Assembly (NCBI RefSeq): GCF_014650995.1
Contig: NZ_BMWA01000011.1
Span: 248,001-312,000 of the forward strand
Reading direction: 5' to 3'
Origin: Streptomyces viridiviolaceus
GTDB lineage: Bacteria > Actinomycetota > Actinomycetes > Streptomycetales > Streptomycetaceae
Length of the DNA stretch: 64,000 nucleotides
This document shows, one piece after another, positions 17,954 through 27,001 of this stretch. The notes beneath the pieces are model-generated. The model did no database searches and was not told where the DNA came from. It saw nothing but the letters and a program-made list of their open reading frames with translations. Numbering within the stretch: the first letter of the stretch is position 1; the number at the start of each line of letters is the position of its first letter. A program made the position numbers and the translations under genes.

Positions 17954-19194
17954 CGGGCGTCCTCGGACTTGGTCGGGTCGGTGGCGGGCGCGGGGGCGGT
18001 GGGCGCGGCGGTGGGCTGCGGGGCGCCGGCGGGCGCCTGCGGCGCCGGCTGCGCGTACGGATTGGCCGGCCCGCCCGGTGCCGTGCCGGGCGCGGCCGGG
18101 GCGCCGTACGGCCCCGCGGGCGCGGACGGGCCCGGCGTGCCCTGCGGCGCCGGGAACGGCTGCCCGCCCTGCTGGGGCGGCGGCGGGGCGTACCAGCCGG
18201 GCTGTCCCTGCCCGGGCACCGGCATCGGAGGCTGCGCGCCGGGCGGCAGCGGCTGCTGGAGGCCGGCCCGCTGGTCGGCGACCGACCGGTAGTCGACGGC
18301 GCCCTGCGTCATCCGCATGTAGGCCTCCTCCAGCGACGCCTGGTGCGGGGACAGCTCCCACAGCCGTACGTCGGAGTCGTGCGCGATGTCGCTGATCCGC
18401 GGCAGCGGCAGCCCCGTCACGCGCAGCGCGCCGTCCGGCTCGGGCAGCACCTGCCCGCCCGCCTCGGTCAGCGCCGAGGTGAGCTTCTCGCGCAGCTGCG
18501 GCTCGGTGTCCGGGGTGCGCACGCGCGCGAAGTCGGCGGAGTTGGCCGAGATGAAGTCCTTCACGCTCATGTCGGCGAGCAGCTGACCGCGCCCGATGAC
18601 GATGAGGTGGTCGGCGGTCAGTGCCATCTCGCTCATCAGGTGCGAGGAGACGAAGACCGTACGGCCCTCGGCGGCGAGCGACTTCATCAGGTTGCGCACC
18701 CAGAGAATGCCCTCGGGGTCGAGGCCGTTGACCGGCTCGTCGAACAGCAGCACCTGGGGGTCCCCGAGCAGCGCGGCGGCGATGCCGAGCCGCTGGCCCA
18801 TGCCGAGGGAGAAGCCCTTCGACCGCCGCTTGGCCACCTCCTGGAGGCCGACCACGCCGAGCACCTCGTCCACGCGCCGGGCCGGGATGCCCGACAGCTG
18901 GGCCAGGCTCAGCAGATGGTTGCGGGCGGTCCGGCCGCCGTGCACGGCCTTGGCGTCGAGCAGGGCGCCGACCTGACGGGGAGCGTTGGGCAGCCTGCGG
19001 TACGGGTAGCCGCCGATGGTCACGTGTCCCGCGGTGGGGTTGTCCAGCCCCAGGATCATCCGCATCGTCGTCGACTTGCCCGAGCCGTTCGGCCCGAGGA
19101 AACCGGTGACGGCACCGGGCCGGACCTGGAAGGACAGGTTGTACACAGCGGTCTTGTCGCCGTAGCGCTTGGTCAGGCCGACTGCTTCGATCAT
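17950..19194 (-). CDS. ABC exporter ATPase with Pro/Gly/Gln-rich C-terminus (first system)
   Basis: This 414-residue ATPase has Walker A GPNGSGKST, signature KGFSLGMGQRLGIAAALL and Walker B VLLFDEPVNGLDPEGI. A DrrA-like C-terminal extension follows, then a tail from about residue 300 rich in Pro, Gly, Ala and Gln, not seen in its paralogue at 20092. ATG at 19194 is used; a GTG 9 nt upstream is possible. It powers the permease encoded just downstream. The linker-like tail is odd for a cytoplasmic ATPase. Confidence 0.88.
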   Translation of the reverse strand: MIEAVGLTKRYGDKTAVYNLSFQVRPGAVTGFLGPNGSGKSTTMRMILGLDNPTAGHVTIGGYPYRRLPNAPRQVGALLDAKAVHGGRTARNHLLSLAQLSGIPARRVDEVLGVVGLQEVAKRRSKGFSLGMGQRLGIAAALLGDPQVLLFDEPVNGLDPEGILWVRNLMKSLAAEGRTVFVSSHLMSEMALTADHLIVIGRGQLLADMSVKDFISANSADFARVRTPDTEPQLREKLTSALTEAGGQVLPEPDGALRVTGLPLPRISDIAHDSDVRLWELSPHQASLEEAYMRMTQGAVDYRSVADQRAGLQQPLPPGAQPPMPVPGQGQPGWYAPPPPQQGGQPFPAPQGTPGPSAPAGPYGAPAAPGTAPGGPANPYAQPAPQAPAGAPQPTAAPTAPAPATDPTKSEDAR

Positions 19195-19318
19195 GCTCCG
19201 CACCCATCGAAAGGTTCAGGACAGCGGGGCACACGCCCCCGTAAGGGTTAGGAGGATATCGAGGCGCTGACGGTTCCGTTCAAGGGCGAGCAAAATCCGA
19301 ACGTGTCCGGGCACACCG

Positions 19319-20095
19319 TCAGGCGTCCCGCCTCTTCAGCACGACGTACCCGCCGACCAGCGAGGCGATCACCCAGAGCACCATGATCCCGAGGCCGCCC
19401 CACGGACCGTAGGGCGTGTCGTCGTCGACCGGCGTGACCACCTGCATGATCTTGCTGCCGGCCTGGTCGGGCAGGAACCGGCCGATCTTCTCCGTCGCCG
19501 AGACGTTGGCCAGGATGTTCGAGACCAGGAAGAAGAACGGCATCAGGACGGCGAGCGACAGCATCGGTGAGCGCAGCATCGCGGCGACGCCCATCGAGAA
19601 CATCGTGATGAGGGTCATGTACAGGCCACCGCCGATGACCGCGCGCAGCACGCCCGGATCGCCGATCGACGCCTTGAGGTCACCGAGCATCGCCTGTCCG
19701 AGGTAGAAGGCGAGGAAGCTGGTGGCCATGCCGACGACCAGGGCGAGTGCGGTGGCCACCGCGATCTTGCTGAACAGGAAGGTGCCCCGCTGCGGCACGG
19801 CGGCCAGCGAGGTGCGGATCATTCCGGAGCTGTACTCGTTCGCCACCACCAGCACTCCGAACACGATCATCGCCAGCTGGCCGAGACCTGTCCCGGCGAA
19901 GCTGATGAACGTCGGGTCGAAGGAGAGCCGGCCCCGCGCGTCCATGCTGCCGAACTCGTTCTTCGCCAGTGCCGAGATCAGCATGCCGAAGGCCACGGTG
20001 ACGACCACGGCGAGGGACAGCGTCCACACGGTGGACGCGACCGACCGGATCTTGGTCCACTCGGACCGCACGACCTGTGTCGCCGCCATGCTCAT
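19319..20095 (-). CDS. ABC-2 type exporter permease (second system)
   Basis: The 258-residue permease starts MSMAATQVVRSEWTKIRSVA and has about six TM segments with NEYSSGMIRTSLAAVPQRG, the same signature as the first permease. Its start overlaps the ATPase stop by 4 nt. An ATG two codons later (20089) is better spaced from GAGGAAGG and may be the true start. It lies immediately upstream of the first ABC operon, 124 bp away, in the same direction. Confidence 0.87.
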   Translation of the reverse strand: MSMAATQVVRSEWTKIRSVASTVWTLSLAVVVTVAFGMLISALAKNEFGSMDARGRLSFDPTFISFAGTGLGQLAMIVFGVLVVANEYSSGMIRTSLAAVPQRGTFLFSKIAVATALALVVGMATSFLAFYLGQAMLGDLKASIGDPGVLRAVIGGGLYMTLITMFSMGVAAMLRSPMLSLAVLMPFFFLVSNILANVSATEKIGRFLPDQAGSKIMQVVTPVDDDTPYGPWGGLGIMVLWVIASLVGGYVVLKRRDA

Positions 20096-21060
20096 CCCTT
20101 CCTCCACTCGCCGCCCCACTGCTGCCGCTGCGGTCCCGCCGGAGCGGGCGGCTGCCCGTCGTGCGCGTGGTACTCCACCGACCCGGCGGTCAGCCGCATG
20201 AACGCCTCCTCCAGGGACGCCTGCTGGGGGCTCAGCTCGTGCAGCACGATCCGGTGCTGCGCGGCCAGCTCCCCGATCGCCTCGGACTTGTCGCCGTCCA
20301 CCTCCAGGACCGCGGCGCCGGACTCCACGACCGTGATCCCCGCGCCGCCCAGCACGTCGAGGAGCCGTTCGCGCTGCGGGGTGCGGATCCGGACGTAACT
20401 GTGCGAGTTCCGGGCGATGAAGTCGGCCATGGAGGTGTCGGCGAGCAGCCGGCCCTGGCCGATGACGACCAGGTGGTCGGCGGTCAGCGCCATCTCGCTC
20501 ATCAGGTGCGAGGAGACGAAGACCGTCCGGCCCTGGGCGGCCAGGGACTTCATCAGGTTGCGGATCCAGTGGATGCCCTCGGGGTCGAGCCCGTTGACCG
20601 GCTCGTCGAACATCAGGATCCGCGGGTCGCCGAGCAGCGCGGCGGCGATGCCGAGCCGCTGGGCCATGCCGAGCGAGAAGCCCTTGGCCTTCTTCTTCGC
20701 CACCGCCGTCAGACCGACGGTGTCCAGCACCTCGTGCACCCGCCGGGCCGGGATCCCATTGGCCTGCGCCAGGCACAGCAGATGGTTGAAGGCGCTGCGC
20801 CCGCCGTGCACCGCCTTGGCGTCCAGCAGGGCGCCGACATACGTCAGCGGGTCCTTGAGCTGGTCGTAGTGCCTGCCGTCGATGCGGACGTCCCCGGCGG
20901 TGGGCCGGTCCAGGCCGAGCACCATGCGCATGGTGGTCGACTTGCCCGCCCCGTTGGGCCCGAGGAAGCCGGTGATGATGCCGGGCCTGACGGTGAAGGT
21001 GAGGTTGTTGACCGCCACCTTCTCGCCGTAGCGCTTGCTCAGCCCCTCGAGCTCGATCAT
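20092..21060 (-). CDS. ABC exporter ATPase (second system)
   Basis: The 322-residue ATPase has Walker A GPNGAGKST, signature KGFSLGMAQRLGIAAALL, Walker B ILMFDEPVNGLDPEGI and switch VSSHLMSEMALTADHLVVI. It is closely similar to the ATPase at 17950 but shorter. It lacks any ribosome site; TAGCGT lies 6 nt before the ATG, pointing to a leaderless transcript that starts right after the filP terminator. Confidence 0.9.
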   Translation of the reverse strand: MIELEGLSKRYGEKVAVNNLTFTVRPGIITGFLGPNGAGKSTTMRMVLGLDRPTAGDVRIDGRHYDQLKDPLTYVGALLDAKAVHGGRSAFNHLLCLAQANGIPARRVHEVLDTVGLTAVAKKKAKGFSLGMAQRLGIAAALLGDPRILMFDEPVNGLDPEGIHWIRNLMKSLAAQGRTVFVSSHLMSEMALTADHLVVIGQGRLLADTSMADFIARNSHSYVRIRTPQRERLLDVLGGAGITVVESGAAVLEVDGDKSEAIGELAAQHRIVLHELSPQQASLEEAFMRLTAGSVEYHAHDGQPPAPAGPQRQQWGGEWRKG

Positions 21061-21066
21061 GCAGCC

Positions 21067-21072
21067 ACGCTA
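21067..21072 (-). promoter_or_regulatory. Leaderless-type -10 box for the second ABC exporter
   Basis: TAGCGT on the minus strand, 6 nt before the ATG at 21060. It follows the filP terminator directly. Confidence 0.5.
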
Positions 21073-21081
21073 AAACGGGAC

Positions 21082-21115
21082 GAAGCCCCCTGCCACCCCA
21101 GTGGCAGAGGGCTTC
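21082..21115 (-). terminator. filP terminator
   Basis: GAAGCCC (21082-21088) pairs with 21109-21115 and CTGCCAC (21090-21096) with 21101-21107, giving a 14-bp stem with one mismatch. On the minus strand it is followed by GTCCCGTTTT. Confidence 0.75.
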
Positions 21116-21144
21116 ACCGATGTTCGGTCGCCGTACGCCGGTTG

Positions 21145-22080
21145 TTACCGGGACTGCTGGGCGGGAACCCCGCGGGAGATCGGCTCGTCCTCGGCCGGCG
21201 TGCCGGCCGCGGCCACCGCGGCGCCCGTGAGGGTCGCCAGCATCTCGCGCACGTTGGTCAGCTGCGCGTTGATGGAGTCGCGGCGGTTGGTGAGTGCGGC
21301 GAGCTCGCGCTCCGATTCCGAACGGATGCGGTCGGCCTTGGCGTTGGCGTCCGCCACGATGTCCTCGGCCTGGCGCTGAGCGGTCTCGACGGTCTGGCGG
21401 GCGCGGCGCTCGGCGTCGGTGCGCAGCTTCTCCGCCTCCAGGCGCAGCTGCTCCGCACGGTGCTCGATCTCCGCGAGGCGCTTCTCGGCCTTGGCCTGCC
21501 GGGAGGCCAGGTCGCGCTCGGACTGCTCGCGGCGCTTGGCGAGGTTCGTCTCGAAGTCGGCGGCGGCCTGCGCGGCCTTGGCGCGGGTCTCCTCGAAGAG
21601 GGCGTCGGCCTCCTCGCGCTTGGACTGCGCGTCCTTCTGCGCCTCGGCGCGCAGCTGCGAGGCGTCGCTCTTGGCCTTCTCGACGATCCGGACGCCCTCG
21701 TCCTCGGCCTTGGCCTTGCGCTCCGCGGCGTACGACTCGGCGTCGTTGCGGACCTGCTGGGCGGCCGACTCGGCGAGTTCGCGGTGCTGTTCGGCCGCCC
21801 GCCGGGCCTCCTCGCGCAGGTCCTTCGCCTCTTCCTCGGCGAGGCGCAGGATCTTCTCGACCCGGGCGCCGAGACCCGCGTACGACGGCTCGGCGTCGTT
21901 CACCTGGGCCTGGGCGTTCTGGGTCTCGAGGTGAAGCTCCTCGATGCGCTTCTCCAGAGCGGTGATGCGGGCGAGAGCGCTGTCACGGTCGGAGACGAGC
22001 TTGGAGATACGTTCGTCCACCTGAGCGCGGTCGTATCCACGCCGCACAAGCTCGAAGCCGTAGGGGGAAGTGTCGCTCAT
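21145..22080 (-). CDS. filP: Coiled-coil filament protein FilP
   Basis: This 311-residue protein matches FilP, an intermediate-filament-like protein of Streptomyces that acts in the hyphal tip (polarisome) with DivIVA and Scy (established knowledge). It starts MSDTSPYGFELVRRGYDRAQ, a DivIVA-like N-terminal segment, then a long heptad-rich coiled coil with many Ala, Glu, Arg and Lys from about residue 25 to 285, and ends QSR. ATG at 22080 follows CAGGAA; the upstream frame extension to 22134 is not needed. It sits 183 bp downstream of scy. Confidence 0.95.
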   Translation of the reverse strand: MSDTSPYGFELVRRGYDRAQVDERISKLVSDRDSALARITALEKRIEELHLETQNAQAQVNDAEPSYAGLGARVEKILRLAEEEAKDLREEARRAAEQHRELAESAAQQVRNDAESYAAERKAKAEDEGVRIVEKAKSDASQLRAEAQKDAQSKREEADALFEETRAKAAQAAADFETNLAKRREQSERDLASRQAKAEKRLAEIEHRAEQLRLEAEKLRTDAERRARQTVETAQRQAEDIVADANAKADRIRSESERELAALTNRRDSINAQLTNVREMLATLTGAAVAAAGTPAEDEPISRGVPAQQSR

Positions 22081-22120
22081 GGGGTTCCTGTCGAATGAGA
22101 CCGGTGAGGTGATAGGTGGA

Positions 22121-22126
22121 ATCCTA
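22121..22126 (-). promoter_or_regulatory. Candidate -10 box of filP
   Basis: TAGGAT on the minus strand, about 40 nt before the filP ATG. A matching -35 is poor. It lets filP be transcribed separately from scy. Confidence 0.35.
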
Positions 22127-22263
22127 GGCGCCAATGCGGTGTGTCATCGAGCGGATGCACGTTTGAACGGGAGAATGACACCCCTTTTGGGTGGCTAACC
22201 TGCGGAAGGCTTGCCAAAGATTGGGTCAAAGGTCCCAAGGAGACACCTAATTCGCCCCGAGCG

Positions 22264-25200
22264 CTAGCCGTCTGACGACTTGCCACCCGAACGAGGGGCG
22301 CCCACCGTGGCACCGGCCTTGACCCCGTTGTCCTTGCCGGACGGGGCCTCGAAGGACTCCAGCGCCTCCAGCACGTCCTGGACCCGGGAGATCTCGGCGT
22401 TGATGTCCTCGCGGCGCCGCACCAGGATCTCCAGCTCGCGCTTGCCCTCCTCGACCGTGCGCCGGGCCTCCCGGATCGCCTCGGCCTTGAGCTCCTCGGC
22501 CTCCTTGACCAGCGTGGCCTTCTTCTGCTCGGCCTCCTTCAGCAGCCCCTCGGCCTTCTTCACGGCGGCGATGCGCACCTTGCCGGCCTCGGAGTTGGCC
22601 TCCGACACCAGCTCCTTGGCCTTCGCCTCCGCCTTGGCCAGCTGCTCCTCGGCGGCCTTGATGAGCGCGTCGCAGCGGTCGCCGGCCGACTTCATCGTCT
22701 CGGCGGCCTCGCGGCGGGCCCGCTCGTGCAGCTCCTCGATCTCGGTGGTGATGCGGTCGCGCAGCTCCTCCGCGCGCTCCCTTATGGCGGTCGCGTCCCG
22801 GCGGGCGCCGACCAGCAGCTCGTCCGCGTCCGTACGGGCCTTCTCCACCCGCGCGTTGCCCTCGACCGTCGCCTCGGAGACGATCCGGTCGGCCTCCGCC
22901 CGGGCCGCGCCGACCATCGTGTCGGCCTGCGACTCGGCGTCCGCCGTGGTCTTCAGCGCCTGCTGCTGGGCCTCGGTGAGCAGCTTGTCGGCCTCGGCCG
23001 TGGTCTCCGTGATGAGCGTGTCGACCTGCTCGGCCGCCTCCGAACGCCGCTTGTTGGCCTCCTTGCGGGCCTCGTCGAGGGTCCGCTCGGCCTCCTCGCG
23101 CGCGGTCGCCGTCACCCGCTCGGCCTCCGCCGCGGCCTCGGCCTTGACCCGCTCGGCCTCGTGCCGGATCCGCTCGGCGTGCTGCTGGGCCGAGCCGACC
23201 GTCTCGGCGGCCTCGGCACGCAGCCGCTCCGCGTCCCCGGCGGCCTCCGAGACCAGCTGCTCCGCCTTGGCGGCCGCCTCCGTGCGGACCCGCTCGGCCT
23301 CGTCCGCCGCCTCGGTGCGCACGCGCTCCGCCTCGGCGGCCGTCTCCGTCCGGATCCGGTCGGTCTCGGCGGCCGTCTCGGTCGTGAGCCGCTCCGCCTC
23401 CGCACGCGCCTCGGTGATCAGGGTGTCCGCCTGCGTCGCCGCGTCGGACCGGATGCGGTTGGCGTCCCCGCGGGCCTCCGCCCGGGTGCGGGACGCGTTC
23501 TGCTCGGCCTCGGCGATGGTGTCCGACGCCTCCGTGCGCACCCGCTGGGCGTGCTCGGACACGTCCGTACGGATCCGTTCGGCCTCCGCGACGGCCTCGG
23601 CCACCGTCCGCTCGGCCAGCGCCTTGGCGGCCTCCGACTCGTCCTGCGCCTCGCGCCGCAGCCGGCCGGCGTCCTCGCTGGCCCGCTCCCGCTCCGCGTA
23701 GGCGTCGGCGCGGACCCGGTCCGCCTCCTCCTCGGCCTCGCGCCGGGTACGGTCCGCCGCGTGCTCGGCGGCGCTGCGCAGCCCGGCGATCTCCTCCTGG
23801 GCCTGCTCGTGCAGCCCGGCCACGGATTCGCGCACCTGCGCCGCGTGCTGCTCGGCGGCCGAGACCATCTCGGTGGCGCGGCGGTCGGCCTCCTCCACCA
23901 GACGGGTCGCCTCGGCCTGTGCCTCCTCCACGCGCTTGCGCGCCGAGGCCAGCAGCTCCTCGCTCTGCTCGCGGGCCCGCTCGCGCTCCTGGCCGGCCTC
24001 CTGCCGGGCGGCACCGAGCAGCTCCTCGGCCTCGCGGCGGCGCCGGGCGGCCTCCTCCTGGGCGGCGGCCAGCGTCTCGGACGCCTCCGCCGCGATGCGC
24101 TCGGCGGCGGCCTGCGCCTCCGCCCGGACCCGGTCGGCGCTCTCCTGCGCCTCCGACTTCAGCCGTTCGGCCTCGTTCGACGCCTCCGAGCGCAGGCGCA
24201 CGGCGACGGCCTCGCCCTCCGCGCGGGAGGCGGAGGCGTCGGCGGCGGCCTCGGTGCGCAGCCGCTCGGCCTCCGTCTCGGCCTGCTGCTGGAGCGTACG
24301 GATCCGCTCGGCGGCCTCGGCGCGCAGCCGCTCGCTCTCCTCCGCGGCCTCGCGGCGGATCCGCCCGGCCTCCTCGCGGGCCTCGGTCAGCGCCTGCTCG
24401 GCGGCGGAGCGACGCTCCTCGGCCTCCGTCTGCAGCCGCGTCAGCTCCGCGGCGGCCTCCTCGTGCCGGGCCGCGACGGCCCGCTCGGCCTCCTCGCGCA
24501 GCTCGCGGGCGGCCCGCTCGGCCTCCGCCTGGAGGGCCTCGGCCCGCTCGGCGGCCTCCGCGCGGTGCCGCTCCGCCTCGGCGCGGGTGCGCTCCAGGGT
24601 CTCCTCGGCCTGGCGGCGCAGAGTCGTCGCCCGTTCGATGGCCTCCGTGCGGACCTTCTCGCTGTCCGCGGTGGCGGTCTGCCGCAGCTCGTCCGCGTCC
24701 GCCTTGGCCTTGCTCAGCAGCTCCTCGGCGGTCCTGGCCGCCTCCTCGATCTGCGCCACGGCCTCCTTGCGGGCCTCGGCGCGGATCTTCTCGCCCTCGG
24801 CGACCGCGTCGGCGCGCAGCTGCTCGGCCTCCCCGCGCAGCCGGCGGGCCTCCTCCTGCAGCTCGACCGTCTTGGCGCGGTACTCCTTGGTGTCGTCCTT
24901 CGCGGCGCCCTTGAGCTGCTCGGCGATGTCGTGCGCCTCGGCACGCAGCCGGTCCGCCTCGGCCTCGGCCTCGGTGCGGATCCGCTCGGCCTCCTCGACG
25001 GCGGCCTTCGTGGTCCGCTTGGCCTCCTCGGACGCCTTGTTCAGCACGTCCTCGGCCGTCCTGGCCGCCTTGGACAGCTGGGTGGCGGACTCCTCGGCGG
25101 TGATCGTGCGGGCCTTCTCTGCGGCCTCGGCGACGATCTTCTCGGCCTCGGCGCGGGCGTCCGCGACGAGCTGCTCGGCCTCGGCCTTGGTGGTCTCGGC

Positions 25201-26175
25201 GTCCTTCGTGGCCTCGCTGACCAGGCGGGCGACCTGCTCCTTGGCCGTGCGGGTGCGCTGCTCGTTGGCCGACTCGGCGCTCGCGAGGGCCTTGGCCGCG
25301 GACTCCTTGGCCTCGGCGACCAGCTTCTCGGCCTCGGACTGCGCCTTGCGCAGCGCCTCCTCGGCCTCGGTCATCCGCTGCTCGGCCGCCCGGCTCAGCT
25401 CCTGGGCCCGGCGGCGGGCGGACTCCGACTCGGTGGCGGTGGAGCTGCGCAGCTGCTCGGCGTGGTCGGTGGCCTCCTGCGCCTGGGTGGAGGCGGCGTT
25501 GAGCAGCCGCTCGGCGTCCGCGCGGGCGCGGCGCAGGATCTGCTCGGCCTCGCTGCGGGCGCTCTCGGCCTCGCTCTGCAGCCGCTGCCGGGCCTCGGAG
25601 GTCAGCCGCTCCGCCTCGGCGCGGGCGGCCGCCATGGCCTGCTCGGCCTCGGCCCGGGACTCGTCGAGGAGCCGGCGGGCCTGCTGCTCGGTGCGGGCGC
25701 GCAGCTGCTCGGCCCACGCCACGTTCTCGTTGACGTGGGACTCGACGGTCTGCCGCCGCTCCGCCAGCTCCTGGTCCAGCTGCTGGCGCCGGGTCACCGC
25801 CTCCTGGTGCAGCTCCGCCTGGAGCCGGGCCGCCTGCTCGGCGTGCTCCTGGAGGATGCGCTGGGTCTGCGCGCGGGCCTGGCTCAGCTCGCGCTCGGCG
25901 TCCGCGCGCAACTGGTCGGCCTGCATCTGAGCGTTCCGCAGCAACTGCTCGGCCTGGTACCCGATGTCGCCGCCGTCGAAGGCGGGCCGGGACATGATGG
26001 TGCGCCGCGCCTCGTGCAGCTTGGCGCGCAGCACCTCGACCTGGTAGCCGAGGTCCTCGGCGTGCTGGATCGCCTTTTCCCGCTCGGTCTTCAGCCGCTT
26101 CATCTCGGCCTCGAACCGAGAGAGGTGGTCGACGTCAGCCGCCGGCTCTCGCTCCTGGCTCTCGTAGCCCCGCAC
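22264..26175 (-). CDS. scy: Polarity scaffold protein Scy, giant coiled coil
   Basis: This roughly 1303-residue protein matches Scy, the Streptomyces cytoskeletal scaffold that organises tip growth and branching together with DivIVA and FilP. The N-terminus (RFEAEMKRLKTEREKAIQHA) is a canonical heptad coil; most of the rest is a very long repeat-rich array of AEAERxRxEA-type units, described in the family as 51-residue repeats. Only the extreme C-terminus (KDNGVKAGATVGAPRSGG) is non-coiled. Composition is dominated by Ala, Glu and Arg. I start at GTG 26175 (RGYESQEREPAAD); a TTG at 26205 in the same frame would add ten residues. Confidence 0.94.
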   Translation of the reverse strand: MRGYESQEREPAADVDHLSRFEAEMKRLKTEREKAIQHAEDLGYQVEVLRAKLHEARRTIMSRPAFDGGDIGYQAEQLLRNAQMQADQLRADAERELSQARAQTQRILQEHAEQAARLQAELHQEAVTRRQQLDQELAERRQTVESHVNENVAWAEQLRARTEQQARRLLDESRAEAEQAMAAARAEAERLTSEARQRLQSEAESARSEAEQILRRARADAERLLNAASTQAQEATDHAEQLRSSTATESESARRRAQELSRAAEQRMTEAEEALRKAQSEAEKLVAEAKESAAKALASAESANEQRTRTAKEQVARLVSEATKDAETTKAEAEQLVADARAEAEKIVAEAAEKARTITAEESATQLSKAARTAEDVLNKASEEAKRTTKAAVEEAERIRTEAEAEADRLRAEAHDIAEQLKGAAKDDTKEYRAKTVELQEEARRLRGEAEQLRADAVAEGEKIRAEARKEAVAQIEEAARTAEELLSKAKADADELRQTATADSEKVRTEAIERATTLRRQAEETLERTRAEAERHRAEAAERAEALQAEAERAARELREEAERAVAARHEEAAAELTRLQTEAEERRSAAEQALTEAREEAGRIRREAAEESERLRAEAAERIRTLQQQAETEAERLRTEAAADASASRAEGEAVAVRLRSEASNEAERLKSEAQESADRVRAEAQAAAERIAAEASETLAAAQEEAARRRREAEELLGAARQEAGQERERAREQSEELLASARKRVEEAQAEATRLVEEADRRATEMVSAAEQHAAQVRESVAGLHEQAQEEIAGLRSAAEHAADRTRREAEEEADRVRADAYAERERASEDAGRLRREAQDESEAAKALAERTVAEAVAEAERIRTDVSEHAQRVRTEASDTIAEAEQNASRTRAEARGDANRIRSDAATQADTLITEARAEAERLTTETAAETDRIRTETAAEAERVRTEAADEAERVRTEAAAKAEQLVSEAAGDAERLRAEAAETVGSAQQHAERIRHEAERVKAEAAAEAERVTATAREEAERTLDEARKEANKRRSEAAEQVDTLITETTAEADKLLTEAQQQALKTTADAESQADTMVGAARAEADRIVSEATVEGNARVEKARTDADELLVGARRDATAIRERAEELRDRITTEIEELHERARREAAETMKSAGDRCDALIKAAEEQLAKAEAKAKELVSEANSEAGKVRIAAVKKAEGLLKEAEQKKATLVKEAEELKAEAIREARRTVEEGKRELEILVRRREDINAEISRVQDVLEALESFEAPSGKDNGVKAGATVGAPRSGGKSSDG

Positions 26176-26385
26176 TGCGCGGTCCCATCCGTCCCCTGGT
26201 CGCAAAACTCTCCGAACGAGCTCCGTCCAACAGCCGAACGGGGCCCCCGGGGAATGGTGTCAGATCAACGGCGGAGCATGGGCTGCCGCCCCGGCGCTCG
26301 TCCCCCGAAACCCGGACCCCGGCGGTCCCGCCATTGGTGTGACGGCAGGACCGGGTCACCCTGGACTGAGCGGCGACCTCACCCA

Positions 26386-26415
26386 ACCCTACCGGCCCTT
26401 ATGTACGAGGGTCAG
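26386..26415 (-). promoter_or_regulatory. Candidate scy promoter
   Basis: -35 CTGACC (26410-26415) and -10 TAGGGT (26386-26391), 18 bp apart, on the minus strand. It overlaps the end of the upstream epimerase gene and would give a leader of about 200 nt. Confidence 0.5.
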
Positions 26416-26852
26416 TGCTCAGGTGACTCAACGGGCGCCGAAGTGACCAGTTCTGTCAGTACGCCATGGCAGTCCTTCGGGTGCAGGAAGGTGATCCGCG
26501 ACCCCATGGAACCGCGCCGGGGCTCGTCGTACAGAACGCGTACGCCCTTGTCCCTGATGTCCGCGGCGTCCCCGTCCACATCCGCCGTACCGAAGGCGAT
26601 GTGGTGGACGCCCTCGCCGTTCTTCGCGAGCCACTTCCCGACCGCGGAGTCCTCCCGGGTCGGCTCCAGCAGCTGCAGGTACGAGGATCCGCCGTCCGAC
26701 GTATCGTTGATCTTGAGCATGGCCTCGCGCACGCCCTGTTCCTCGTTGACCTCGGTGTGGAACACCTCGAAGCCGTACGTGGCACGGTAGAACTCGACGG
26801 TCGCGTCGAGATCGTGGCAGGCGATTCCGATGTGGTCGATTCGCGTCAGCAT
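26412..26852 (-). CDS. mce: Methylmalonyl-CoA epimerase
   Basis: The 146-residue vicinal-oxygen-chelate protein interconverts (2S)- and (2R)-methylmalonyl-CoA. Two VOC half-repeats are visible with metal ligands at His7 (IDHIGIA), Gln60 (YLQLLEP), His83/84 (GVHHIAF) and Glu134 (VLTELV). It links propionyl-CoA carboxylation to mutase reactions. It is divergent from the thiolase gene by 149 bp and upstream of scy on the same strand. The ribosome site is weak. Confidence 0.94.
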   Translation of the reverse strand: MLTRIDHIGIACHDLDATVEFYRATYGFEVFHTEVNEEQGVREAMLKINDTSDGGSSYLQLLEPTREDSAVGKWLAKNGEGVHHIAFGTADVDGDAADIRDKGVRVLYDEPRRGSMGSRITFLHPKDCHGVLTELVTSAPVESPEH

Positions 26853-27001
26853 GGTTTCAGTGCAGCGCTCCGGAGGTGGTTACGCAACGTGCGCGCGATC
26901 ACACCGACTGCCCGATGACGGGCGGGATACCGCTCAGTACATTCGAGTAAACCCTCGTTCACTCCTCGGCCTGTGCGGGCCGGAAAAGGGGATCGCAGCT
27001 C

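Noticed and set aside
22726..26790. 1354-codon plus-strand ORF opposite scy
   Set aside because: A mirror of the Ala/Glu/Arg repeat of Scy; it is Leu/Gly/Arg-rich and spans the gap into the epimerase gene, so it is a repeat artefact.
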